From Methanoregulaceae archaeon (GTDB taxonomy: Archaea; Halobacteriota; Methanomicrobia; Methanomicrobiales; Methanospirillaceae): a stretch of 8,947 nucleotides of DNA. Position 1 is the stretch's first letter. The number at the start of each line of letters is the position of its first letter. Positions 1-7,069 of the stretch are shown here, in pieces. Location: positions 1-8,947 of the forward strand of contig JAJRBS010000019.1 of assembly GCA_028679325.1 (NCBI GenBank). The letters are read 5' to 3'. The notes beneath the pieces are model-generated. The model searched no databases and had not been told where the DNA came from. It saw only the letters and a list, made by a program, of their open reading frames with translations. The translations under genes and the position numbers were made by a program.

Positions 1-8
1 TTCATTTT

Positions 9-1604
9 TCACCTGAGAATACCTGCCCTGACATTGTCGAGCACCTGACGGCCTGTGCGAAGATCACGGGCGGAAACCACGAGCTCGCGGGACCCATTGA
101 CTGAAAAAATGAGTTCGAACCTCGGTTCGCCCCGGATGGCCGGAGGATCAGCAGGGATCAGAGGTATCTCCCCTTCGTTCATCCATCTCTGTCCCAATTC
201 GTCTCCAGAAGAACCGGCGTCGTCCTCCATGCGGATCATCCCCTGTGTTTCAAACCTGAGCTCTCTTTTTCTTGCATATCCGCCCAATCCGGTACCGGGT
301 GAGATTATCTCGTAGAGGGGAACCCCCAGACGGGTCTGGCCATCATAAGTCGCCTGGATCCGGAATCTGGCCACAGCCCCCTTGCTCGGAACAGGACAGC
401 CCTTCCTGATAATAGTCTTCAGGTCGAAAGCACCAATTTCCGGGTTCCAGATCCGGACAGCATACTCGCATGTCACCTGATCTCTTCGCAGGGATCGGGA
501 TTGCCAGGATGCCGCACCCCGGGAGACAGCATCCAGCGGCCGATCGGCATGGATGCTGGATTTCCTGAACCGGGCCTCTACTACTCTTTGGAAAGAAGGG
601 ATCACTCCTGAACCCCCGGTAAGGATTACAGAGGTGATGCAGTCCTCGGCGTAACCCCTCAGGGAAGCGTTGTGCAGGGCTTGCTCTATTGTTGCGGAGA
701 ACCTTCTGTAAAGCCCTTTCCTGTCGAGCATATCCTCAAAAATCTGCCTCGTGACATACACTCCGCTCAGTCCCTTCCACCTGATATTGACCGATTGACT
801 CGTCGAGAGTTCTTCCTTGGTTTTTTCACATTCCTGGATCAGGGTCTCGGTCAGATCTTTATCCGGTGGAGGAAGGCCGGAATGGTGGATTACCAGGTCA
901 AGAAGAAGCCGGTCCAGAACCTGCCCGCCGATATCCTCCCTGGCCCGGCCAACGATTCTGTATCCATCCTCTCCGTCACTCCTGCACCCTGCGACAATGG
1001 AGACCTCGAGCCCGCTCCCTCCGAAATCGATGATGAGCAGGGTATGAGGATCTCTGAGATCCCCTGGGCAGCCGCATGCAACCGCTTCAGGCTGCTCGAT
1101 GATCTGAACCCGGGAAATGATCCCTCCTGCATTCAGTTCTTGCAGCCAGGTTGAATAGTGATCGCGTGAACCAGCTGGTACCGCGACGATTAGTTCCGCG
1201 CCCGTTACCTGGTAGATCTCGTTTGTTTGCATGATGATACCTGTAAGGAAATCGGTAGCAGCATCCCGGTAAGAATAAAGCTTCTTACCTCGTCTGAATT
1301 GAACAGGGCTGTTGAGGCTGGTATAGTGTGTCATCCACCGTACAGTCCCTTCATCCCCCAGGAGCCCCTCATTGATGACCTCCATGCCGATGAGGACCTT
1401 ATCATCCCTGGTATAGTGAATGAGCGAAGGAATGATGGAAGTGGAGTTGTCCCCGCCCAAAGAAACGTTTCTTGATAGCCCCGGAATGACGACCGGGACC
1501 AGATCCTTACCTGAATGACCGCTTCGGATAGTCAGCTTTGTGGTAAGGTTTCCAAAATCAACGCCGATATACGTTTTTCTCCTGCTTTCCTGCCACAAGG
1601 TCAT
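9..1604 (-). CDS. Hsp70/DnaK-family protein, lidless and with altered catalytic residues
   Basis: 531 residues, last gene of the five-gene minus-strand unit. The Hsp70 nucleotide-binding domain is recognisable throughout: phosphate-1 loop IGVDFGNLTTKL (13-24), AVPAGSRDHY (141-150, cf. DnaK TVPAYFND), IIEQPEAVACG (168-178, cf. INEPTAAALAYG), phosphate-2 LLIIDFGGSGLEVSIV (189-204), REDIGGQVLD (222-231), EKTKEELSTSQ (260-270), and adenosine loop VILTGGSGVIPSFQRVV (326-342). A substrate-binding beta domain follows: TIIRKGCPVPSKG (397-409) and FELIFSVNGSRELVVSARD (496-514) mirror DnaK. The protein stops there, so the alpha-helical lid and any DnaJ-binding tail are missing (DnaK is about 638 residues). 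The usual LLLLDV linker is not apparent, and an acidic, probably disordered insert lies near 458-478. By-eye alignment replaces DnaK K70, E171 and T199 with Ile77, Gln171 and Gly198. The start was chosen at the ATG overlapping the WD40 stop (ATGA), preceded by a strong Shine-Dalgarno. An upstream ATG at 1736 would overlap the WD40 gene by 136 bp and add a low-quality tail. Family is certain; function is not. Confidence 0.9.
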   Translation of the reverse strand: MTLWQESRRKTYIGVDFGNLTTKLTIRSGHSGKDLVPVVIPGLSRNVSLGGDNSTSIIPSLIHYTRDDKVLIGMEVINEGLLGDEGTVRWMTHYTSLNSPVQFRRGKKLYSYRDAATDFLTGIIMQTNEIYQVTGAELIVAVPAGSRDHYSTWLQELNAGGIISRVQIIEQPEAVACGCPGDLRDPHTLLIIDFGGSGLEVSIVAGCRSDGEDGYRIVGRAREDIGGQVLDRLLLDLVIHHSGLPPPDKDLTETLIQECEKTKEELSTSQSVNIRWKGLSGVYVTRQIFEDMLDRKGLYRRFSATIEQALHNASLRGYAEDCITSVILTGGSGVIPSFQRVVEARFRKSSIHADRPLDAVSRGAASWQSRSLRRDQVTCEYAVRIWNPEIGAFDLKTIIRKGCPVPSKGAVARFRIQATYDGQTRLGVPLYEIISPGTGLGGYARKRELRFETQGMIRMEDDAGSSGDELGQRWMNEGEIPLIPADPPAIRGEPRFELIFSVNGSRELVVSARDLRTGRQVLDNVRAGILR

Positions 1605-4414
1605 TGAAGCCCCTCCCCCGCAAGTTCGATCTCGTACCCTGTCGCCAGGGGGGGCTCGGGGCACAACGCAGCAGATGAACGCAGGTGCCCTGCTGAGAGC
1701 AGCTCGATAAACTTCCAAAGGGGCTGGTGCCGACAATTGTTTTCCATCGACGTGCGAAGGTATTCACGGATCTTTTCAAGATCGGAGGGGGATACCTCCC
1801 GGGGGAGCTTCATCCATGGCAGGTGCCAGAAGAGGCAGAGACCCTTCTGATGAACCGAGACCAGGTATCTGCGGTCAGGTAAAATGGCCAAGCCGACAAC
1901 GCTACCGGCATGACTCTCCTCCATGCTGATGAGTTCTGCATCAGGAAGAGACCAGAAGGCTATCTTCCCCATCCTATCCCCACTTGCAAGGGCTCTTGAG
2001 TCACAGAAAGTGAGAGATGTTACCCAATCCTTATGCCCTTCCAGGATGGCCGTGCAGCTGGCATCGGGAAGACTCCATAGCCGGATTGTCCGGTCCCTGC
2101 TCGCGGATGCAAGCATACTCGCGTCCGGTGAAAAGGAGATGGCTGAGACAACCCCCTTATGCCCCTCCAGAACGGCAATTTCCTCTTTCGAAGCGAGATC
2201 CCAGAGCCGGACGGTGCGGTCCTGCGAGGCACTTGCCAGGGTATCTCCTTTCGGGGAGAATGACAGGGCTGTTAGGGGGCTCCGGTGCCCGGAAAGCACG
2301 AAGGATGAATCTGCCTCCTCGATCTTATAAAGGTGAATCCTGGTATCCCATCCTCCGGCTGCACAGAGGGTGTTGTCGGGGCTCCATGCCAGTGTATGAA
2401 TCGTTCCCCGGTGCCCCCGGAAATGGCGGTTAATCGAGCCATCCGGACGCATGAGGAGGGTCAGCGAGCCGTCACCGCCCGCGACCACGACGGAGCACCC
2501 ATTACCGGAAACAGCGAGAGCCGTGATCGAGGGGACACAGGTATCCATGAATCCTTTATGGGAGATATCTCCCAAATCCCAGAACTGTATGAACCCTCCT
2601 GCCGTGGCCAGGGCGAGAACACCTGCAAGGCTGGAGGTTCCCTGGGCGAAAATCTCACCCCCGCGCCCTTCCAATCGCTGTACCAGTCCCCCTCCGGCAA
2701 GATGCCTTGCCTCGGCAATTCCCTGCCATCCGAGTCCGGCAACGATATTCCCTGCGGCTGACACCTGGAAAATACCCCCCGTGGATCCCTTCACAATGAC
2801 GGTGGGCCTGGATCCCCGAACAGGTACGACATGGAGGAAACCAGCAGATGTTCCAGCAATGACGCTTTCACCGCCAGGAGATGATGCAATCGCCTGAATT
2901 CCACTCCGGTGGATGAAGTGGCTGGCGGTCTTCCGGCCCTCCGGCACGGTCCAGATATCCAGAATCCCTGAACCACTGCCGGTCGCGCACCAGGTCCCAT
3001 CCGACGTTATGGCCATGGCTGTGTGATCAGATTCATTGCCCACCCGGCAGACGAGTTCGCCAGAGTCAAGAGAGTGGATCAGGAACTGTCCCTTCAGGGC
3101 ACCGCTCACAACGAGCCGTTCTTTTCTGTGGCATGCTAGGGAAAGGACTGGCTTTTTATGGGAGCAGCAGAACCGCATCTCCCGTTCCAGGTGCGGGTCC
3201 CATACCCGAATCGTACCATCGGCATACCCGCAGAGGATTGTGCCGCTTCCGGCGGGGATAATGCTGGTGATGCCGGCAGGCGCCCTCCTCCTCGCCAAAA
3301 TCAGGTCTTCATTCCGGGGAGAGAGCACGACCAGTGACCCGTCAGAACCTCCGGATGCCAGATAGCTGTCCGAAAGCCAGGAGAGTGCACCGACCCCTCC
3401 CTGGCCGAAGTGAAACTCCCGCAGAATTTCCCCGTCCTTTGAGTTTACGACAAGGACTTTTCCCTCCTCAGTGCCACAGGCGAGAAAGGTTCCTTCCGGA
3501 TGAAAAGTGATGAGAAGAACAGGCCTCCTTCCGGTCCGGATTGTGCTGGGAATGCCCCTGCCGGGGATCTTCCAGATCTCAAGATCCCCGTTCCGGGTTC
3601 CTGCGGCGAGGCTCGTCCCGGCCGGGCTGACCCCAACCGAACAATACCGGGCACCACTTCCATCGAATGGAGCCGGGACAGGAAAGGGAGAAAAAGGAAA
3701 ATCGAAAGATTCCGGAAGCCTATCATAGAGCGCCTTCCAGTAACAGGGGTCTCCATCACAGGGGTAAAAACCTGCTTCCCTTAGGGAGGTCGCTGCCGTC
3801 AGCGCCGCACCGGGAGGAAACGAGAACAGATTTGCGGCCAGCCAGGGGTAGTCACCGTGCGCCGCCGCTTTTCCTGCCAGAAGAGAGAGCGTCCGACTCG
3901 TCAAAGATCCCGGGTCTCCGGTCTCTGAAAGGACTCCTGCCAGGAGGTCTGGTCTCCCCGTTGCTGTCAACGTCCTCTCTATCCGCTGTCGCTCCGCCCT
4001 GCTTGCTCCCAGGTAGCCCCGGGCTAGTGAGGAGAGCAGGTCTTCAGCCGGCTGCTCAGGAATGGGGGGATTTGTGGCCAGGATTGTACGGAAAATGTTT
4101 TTCCGGTCCGGGTCACGGGGTTCCCAGCGATATTCCCTGCAGAGAGCACGGAGTGCCGGATTCTCGTTCAGGAGGAATTGATCGCAGACGATCTCTCTCG
4201 CTTCCGGTGGGAGAGTGGATATCTCTTTTCTGGCGGCATCGGCCACCCGTCTGTTTCCTGACATCAGGAGATGACAGAGATCACCCGCTGATCTCCTGTC
4301 TCCCCGGATAGTAGCAGCAGCGAGTCTTGGAATGGTGACATGCCCGTAAAAATGGTGAATCAACTGGTGCCGGGGAGCACGCCCTGTCTTTTCCTGGTGG
4401 GGGAAGTCGTTCAT
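1601..4414 (-). CDS. Large WD40 beta-propeller protein with helical N-terminal region
   Basis: 937 residues, fourth gene of the unit. Residues 1-250 look mostly alpha-helical and HEAT-like, with short amphipathic stretches such as VADAARKEISTLPPEAREIV (57-76); this is inference, no family is recognised. Residues about 255-865 hold roughly 15 WD40-type repeats of about 40 residues, enough for two seven-bladed propellers. The first nine are degenerate (e.g. GYADGTIRVWD, 396-406). The later ones are canonical, with GH and WD dipeptides and FSPxxxxLASASxDRTxRLW signatures (718-780). A short helical tail follows (870-920), ending in GYEIELAGEGLQ. There is no signal peptide or membrane segment, so it is probably a cytoplasmic scaffold binding partners through its propellers. 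The ATG lies 6 nt after the AAA+ stop with no clear Shine-Dalgarno, suggesting translational coupling. The stop overlaps the Hsp70-like start. Bacterial WD40 proteins of this kind vary widely in role, so the partner is presumably encoded in the operon. Confidence 0.92.
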   Translation of the reverse strand: MNDFPHQEKTGRAPRHQLIHHFYGHVTIPRLAAATIRGDRRSAGDLCHLLMSGNRRVADAARKEISTLPPEAREIVCDQFLLNENPALRALCREYRWEPRDPDRKNIFRTILATNPPIPEQPAEDLLSSLARGYLGASRAERQRIERTLTATGRPDLLAGVLSETGDPGSLTSRTLSLLAGKAAAHGDYPWLAANLFSFPPGAALTAATSLREAGFYPCDGDPCYWKALYDRLPESFDFPFSPFPVPAPFDGSGARYCSVGVSPAGTSLAAGTRNGDLEIWKIPGRGIPSTIRTGRRPVLLITFHPEGTFLACGTEEGKVLVVNSKDGEILREFHFGQGGVGALSWLSDSYLASGGSDGSLVVLSPRNEDLILARRRAPAGITSIIPAGSGTILCGYADGTIRVWDPHLEREMRFCCSHKKPVLSLACHRKERLVVSGALKGQFLIHSLDSGELVCRVGNESDHTAMAITSDGTWCATGSGSGILDIWTVPEGRKTASHFIHRSGIQAIASSPGGESVIAGTSAGFLHVVPVRGSRPTVIVKGSTGGIFQVSAAGNIVAGLGWQGIAEARHLAGGGLVQRLEGRGGEIFAQGTSSLAGVLALATAGGFIQFWDLGDISHKGFMDTCVPSITALAVSGNGCSVVVAGGDGSLTLLMRPDGSINRHFRGHRGTIHTLAWSPDNTLCAAGGWDTRIHLYKIEEADSSFVLSGHRSPLTALSFSPKGDTLASASQDRTVRLWDLASKEEIAVLEGHKGVVSAISFSPDASMLASASRDRTIRLWSLPDASCTAILEGHKDWVTSLTFCDSRALASGDRMGKIAFWSLPDAELISMEESHAGSVVGLAILPDRRYLVSVHQKGLCLFWHLPWMKLPREVSPSDLEKIREYLRTSMENNCRHQPLWKFIELLSAGHLRSSAALCPEPPLATGYEIELAGEGLQ
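1611..1619 (-). promoter_or_regulatory. Shine-Dalgarno of the Hsp70-like gene
   Basis: Minus-strand GGGGGAGGG ends 6 nt before the ATG at 1604. It lies inside the 3' end of the WD40 gene. It fixes the start at the ATGA overlap rather than at the upstream ATG at 1736, and suggests independent as well as coupled initiation. Confidence 0.75.
2024..2275 (-). repeat. Two adjacent closely similar 126-bp WD40 units
   Basis: Codons 714-755 and 756-797 of the WD40 gene encode two 42-residue repeats sharing 23 of 42 residues by eye, including SFSP, LASAS, DRT, RLW and LEGHK. The next repeat shares WSLPDA with the second. The similarity is much higher than between the N-terminal repeats, consistent with recent local duplication or homogenisation. 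Confidence 0.7.
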
Positions 4415-4420
4415 GCCGGG

Positions 4421-5974
4421 TCAGGAATTCTTCCCGACAGGGTCGAGGCGTATTCTCCCGGAGCCGTTCGTTTCGCGTGATTCGGTCGCCGAAGCCGGAA
4501 CCGCCCGTCCTTCCTGGAGCCAGCGTCGCAGACTCTCAACCACTTCCCGCTGGGAGATTGACAGAGGCACCTGGGCCTGCAGGGCCAGGAGAAGATCATC
4601 CGTGGTAATCGCCCGCATATCCTGATTGAAGCCACGGTACATGGCATCGATGACCGTCTGTTCAATCTCGGCACCAACATAGCCGTCAGATGCCTTTGAG
4701 AGGAGATCTAAATCAAATCCGTCAGGCAGGCATTTCCTTTTCCGGAGATGGACGCGGTAGATCTCCTTCCTCTCGCTATAACCCGGGAGATCGAGGAAGA
4801 ATATCTCATCAAACCTTCCTTTCCGGAGAAGTTCGGGGGGGAGGGCAGAGATATCGTTTGCCGTCGCCACAACGAAGCACGGCGCCGTCTTGTCCTGCAT
4901 CCAGGTCAGGATGCTTGCAAACACCCGTTGTCCCGTACCCCCGTCGCCATTACCGAAGGAAAAAGCCTTCTCTATCTCGTCAATCCAGAGGACACAGGGA
5001 GAGATGGCCTCGGCCAGGCGGAGCGCACGTCTCGTTCTTTCTTCAGATTCTCCCACATAACTCCCGAACAAAGCACCGACGTCGAGCCTGAGGAGAGGGA
5101 GCCTCCAGAGCCCGGCAATCATCTTGGCAGTCAGGCTCTTTCCGGTTCCTGGAATTCCAATCAGGGCGATTCCTTTCGGTGAGGGCAACCCATAGTCCCT
5201 CGCTTCCCGGGTAAATGCCCTCTCGCGAAGCTTCAGCCATTCCTTCAGCGAAAAGAGCCCTCCCACATTTTCCGGACCTTCGGTCCCGCTGGAAAACTCG
5301 AGGGCTTCATTATTGGAGAGGATATTTTTCTTCTCAGCGACCACCTCATCGATGTTCCGATCATCAATCCTTCCATGAAGCACGATGGCCCGGGAAAATG
5401 AGCGCCTGGCCTGGTTGAGCGACATTCCCAAAGCCCCCTGGATGAGCTTCTCCCGACCGAGAGGGGTCAGGGAGTTCTCCACCCCACTGCTCCGGACAAG
5501 CAGGTCGAGTTCCTGTTCCAGTTCTTGTCCCGATGGCGGCGGAACATGAAGGAGCACGCTCTCGTCTCGTATCTCTTCCGGGATCCTTGCTGACGGGGTT
5601 ATGATAATAATCGAGCGGCGGCTGTAGCGGAATTTTTGAGCATAATTTCGAAGCTTTCTCTTAACCGTCGGATTATTCCAGAATTCATGAAAGTCCCGTA
5701 GGACAATGACCGCCTGCTCATCAGTTTTCTGCATATCATCAAGGGCTGTCAGGGGATCGCGGGACGGGACCGAGAACGGGGTTCCGATAATCGAAGAAAA
5801 ACCCTCAACATTATCCCAGGTTACGCACTGCCTCGGTGGGTTCCACCGTCCGCAAACCTCGCGGACCAGATGCTGTCCCCGTTCCTCTTCAGGTGTGACC
5901 AGGATGATGAGAGTAACCCGGGAACGCAGGGCGAGATCAACCTGGTCCCTGAGGTCATCCGCGGCTTTGGTCAT
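4421..5974 (-). CDS. Ycf46-like AAA+ ATPase
   Basis: 517 residues, third gene of the unit. The C-terminal AAA+ module has Walker A GIPGTGKSLTAK (273-284), pore-region segment FGSYVGESEERTRR (303-316), Walker B VLWIDEIEKAF (328-338), sensor 1 VVATAND (368-374) and the arginine-finger segment LRKGRFDEIFFLDLP (383-397), followed by a helical lid with GAEIEQTV (434-441). Spacing and wording match the Ycf46 group (plastid and cyanobacterial AAA proteins of about 490-500 residues). The N-terminal region (about 15-165) matches the Ycf46 amino-terminal half: LIILVTPEEERG (22-33) stands where a P-loop would be and AVIVLRDFHEF (88-98) resembles a Walker B, so it looks like a degenerate, non-hydrolysing NTPase fold. 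A tail of about 30 residues is variable. The start at 5974 has a Shine-Dalgarno and sits 1 nt after the DUF1257 stop; the longer frame to 6193 would overlap DUF1257 by more than 200 bp. Likely an ATP-driven remodeller; substrate unknown. Confidence 0.93.
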   Translation of the reverse strand: MTKAADDLRDQVDLALRSRVTLIILVTPEEERGQHLVREVCGRWNPPRQCVTWDNVEGFSSIIGTPFSVPSRDPLTALDDMQKTDEQAVIVLRDFHEFWNNPTVKRKLRNYAQKFRYSRRSIIIITPSARIPEEIRDESVLLHVPPPSGQELEQELDLLVRSSGVENSLTPLGREKLIQGALGMSLNQARRSFSRAIVLHGRIDDRNIDEVVAEKKNILSNNEALEFSSGTEGPENVGGLFSLKEWLKLRERAFTREARDYGLPSPKGIALIGIPGTGKSLTAKMIAGLWRLPLLRLDVGALFGSYVGESEERTRRALRLAEAISPCVLWIDEIEKAFSFGNGDGGTGQRVFASILTWMQDKTAPCFVVATANDISALPPELLRKGRFDEIFFLDLPGYSERKEIYRVHLRKRKCLPDGFDLDLLSKASDGYVGAEIEQTVIDAMYRGFNQDMRAITTDDLLLALQAQVPLSISQREVVESLRRWLQEGRAVPASATESRETNGSGRIRLDPVGKNS

Positions 5975-5975
5975 T

Positions 5976-6371
5976 TCAGGTCCACCTTCGCACAATGATG
6001 CGGATCGTACCGTCAGGCTCTTCGGTCCTCTCCGCAACAGAGAAACCCTGTTCTTCGGCCTTTTCGAGCACGAGACGTTCGGCATAACGCTTTTGAACGA
6101 GGGCAAGGGTGGTGTCCAGGCGGGAGATGTTCTTCCGATCTCTCCATCCCACTCCATACCAGTCTGCAACGATGTTATAGCAGCCGTCACCATCCTGTAC
6201 GAATCCGATCCCGTTTCCGTCCCTTGTGCGGACCGACAGATCGACCTGGCGGAGCCCCCTTCTTCCTTTTATCGTTCCTCCTTCAACCACTTCGTATCCG
6301 AGCTCCTCCAATGATGATGTCAGGAGACCTCTGTCACGGAGGGCCGTCTTTATCCGTGAAAAATGTGACAT
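5976..6371 (-). CDS. DUF1257 / Ycf35 family protein
   Basis: 131 residues, second gene of the unit. It opens with MSHFSRIKTALRDRGLL, the hallmark DUF1257 start, followed by LEELGYEV (21-28), VDLSVRT (43-49), the central IVADWYGVGW (67-76, cf. LVADW..VGW in Ycf35), a helical QKRYAERLVLEKAEEQGF (93-110) and the terminal strand DGTIRIIVRRW (120-130). The length equals that of plastid and cyanobacterial Ycf35 (about 125-130). The molecular function is unknown. The start overlaps the radical SAM gene by 22 nt; GGAGG occurs about 15 nt upstream, which is long, so coupling is likely. A longer frame to 6449 adds 26 residues unlike the family. In many genomes DUF1257 is followed by a small DUF2997 gene and sits near a Ycf46-type AAA gene; here no DUF2997 fits, since the AAA gene starts 1 nt after the stop. 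Family assignment is firm. Confidence 0.9.
   Translation of the reverse strand: MSHFSRIKTALRDRGLLTSSLEELGYEVVEGGTIKGRRGLRQVDLSVRTRDGNGIGFVQDGDGCYNIVADWYGVGWRDRKNISRLDTTLALVQKRYAERLVLEKAEEQGFSVAERTEEPDGTIRIIVRRWT
5982..5988 (-). promoter_or_regulatory. Shine-Dalgarno of the AAA+ gene
   Basis: Minus-strand AAGGTGG lies 7 nt before the ATG at 5974 and within the last codons of the DUF1257 gene. It supports the 517-residue start over the longer frame. Confidence 0.6.
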
Positions 6372-6958
6372 GGCTTTTTGCCCGTTCCTCCTCTCCCATG
6401 AAATCTGCCTTGCACAGGGAAGCCACTGACAGTAATTTCCCCAGAGCACCCGATGATATATTCGACCTCAATTCCGGTCTCCTGAATTCTCCCCTCCATG
6501 TGTGGCGAGATATGAACAAGCTCCTGATTCGAACTGGAAAGCAACGGGTGTCGTGCCGGTAAAAGGCGATCGTATCGTCCTGCAATGAGAAGGTCTGTTT
6601 CCCTGATCAGGGAGTTCCAGGAGCTCCTCCTCTTCTCCCGGATTTCCCGATAGGTTAGTCCGGTAAAGGTGACCACATTGAGACCCTGTTTCTTCAATCT
6701 CCGGGCTGCTTCGGCCAGCCCCTCCGCCTGGCAGAAAGGTTCACCCCCTGAAAAAGTCACTCCCTCAATCCCGTCGACTACCGAGATCCTGTCTGCCAGG
6801 ACACCAGGTGAAACGGGAGACCCCCCGTCGAATGGCTGGAAATCGGGATTGAAACATCCCGGACACCGGAAGGGACAGCCCTGGACCCAGACAACGGCCC
6901 TTTTCCCGGGGCCATTTGATGCAGACGACGACACGAATGCCGCAATATTCAGTTCCAT
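6350..6958 (-). CDS. Radical SAM / 4Fe-4S single-cluster protein, NrdG-activase-like
   Basis: 202 residues, first gene of the five-gene unit. VWVQGCPFRCPGCFNPDF (23-40) supplies the CX3CX2C radical SAM motif (Cys28, Cys32, Cys35) that binds a 4Fe-4S cluster and S-adenosylmethionine. NGPGKRAVVW (15-24) precedes it as in glycyl-radical activating enzymes, and VTFSGGEPFCQAEGL (67-81) contains the GGEP motif contacting SAM. VVTFTGLTYREI (95-106), DLLIAGRYD (122-130) and SSSNQE (141-146) match the compact activase-like subgroup; ITVSGFP (180-186) matches the C-terminal strand. NrdG and PflA activate a glycyl-radical enzyme, but none is encoded nearby, so the substrate is unknown and could be an operon partner. 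The ATG has a Shine-Dalgarno 5 nt upstream. The TAA stop lies inside the DUF1257 gene. Family is strong; activase function is inference. Confidence 0.9.
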   Translation of the reverse strand: MELNIAAFVSSSASNGPGKRAVVWVQGCPFRCPGCFNPDFQPFDGGSPVSPGVLADRISVVDGIEGVTFSGGEPFCQAEGLAEAARRLKKQGLNVVTFTGLTYREIREKRRSSWNSLIRETDLLIAGRYDRLLPARHPLLSSSNQELVHISPHMEGRIQETGIEVEYIIGCSGEITVSGFPVQGRFHGRGGTGKKPCHIFHG

Positions 6959-6963
6959 GAAAA

Positions 6964-6972
6964 CCCCTTCCC
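6964..6972 (-). promoter_or_regulatory. Shine-Dalgarno of the radical SAM gene
   Basis: Minus-strand GGGAAGGGG ends 5 nt before the ATG at 6958. Its presence implies a leadered transcript for the five-gene unit, unlike the neighbouring endA. It overlaps the first copy of the TTCCYGCTGATAA direct repeat. Confidence 0.65.
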
Positions 6973-7042
6973 GCTGATAATACGGGCTGTTTCAGGCCCT
7001 CCAATGTGCTAAGAAAGTTTCAGGTTCCTGCTGATAAGGGCT
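6968..7042. repeat. Imperfect direct repeats in the leader of the five-gene unit
   Basis: TTCCCGCTGATAA (6968-6980) and TTCCTGCTGATAA (7025-7037) differ at one base and are 57 bp apart. Each is followed by GGGCT (6984-6988, 7038-7042). GTTTCAGG occurs at 6989-6996 and 7017-7024. The first copy overlaps the radical SAM Shine-Dalgarno, so a protein or RNA contact here could affect translation or transcription. Role is inferred. Confidence 0.5.
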
Positions 7043-7049
7043 TCCACAT

Positions 7050-7069
7050 TTGTCCAGTTGTAGGGACAA
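7050..7069. promoter_or_regulatory. Inverted repeat TTGTCC-N8-GGACAA, possible operator
   Basis: TTGTCC (7050-7055) and GGACAA (7064-7069) are perfect complements around an 8-nt spacer, about 90 bp upstream of the radical SAM start. It could be a dimeric regulator site or a small hairpin. A 6-bp arm can occur by chance. Confidence 0.35.

Noticed and set aside
1605..1736. N-terminal extension of the Hsp70-like frame to an ATG at 1736
   Set aside because: It would overlap the WD40 gene by 136 bp and adds 44 residues unlike Hsp70. The ATG at 1604 has a strong Shine-Dalgarno and forms an ATGA overlap, and the family fold begins right after it.
3667..4311. 214-codon open frame on the plus strand
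   Set aside because: It is antisense to the WD40 gene, low-complexity and Pro/Ser/Arg-rich as expected from a shadow of a GC-rich gene, and matches no family.
5975..6193. Extension of the AAA+ frame to an ATG at 6193
   Set aside because: It lies over most of the DUF1257 gene, which is a clear family match. The added residues do not resemble the Ycf46 N-terminus.
6372..6449. Extension of the DUF1257 frame to an ATG at 6449
   Set aside because: The family characteristically starts at MSHFSRIK (6371). The extra 26 residues are a frame shadow of the radical SAM gene.
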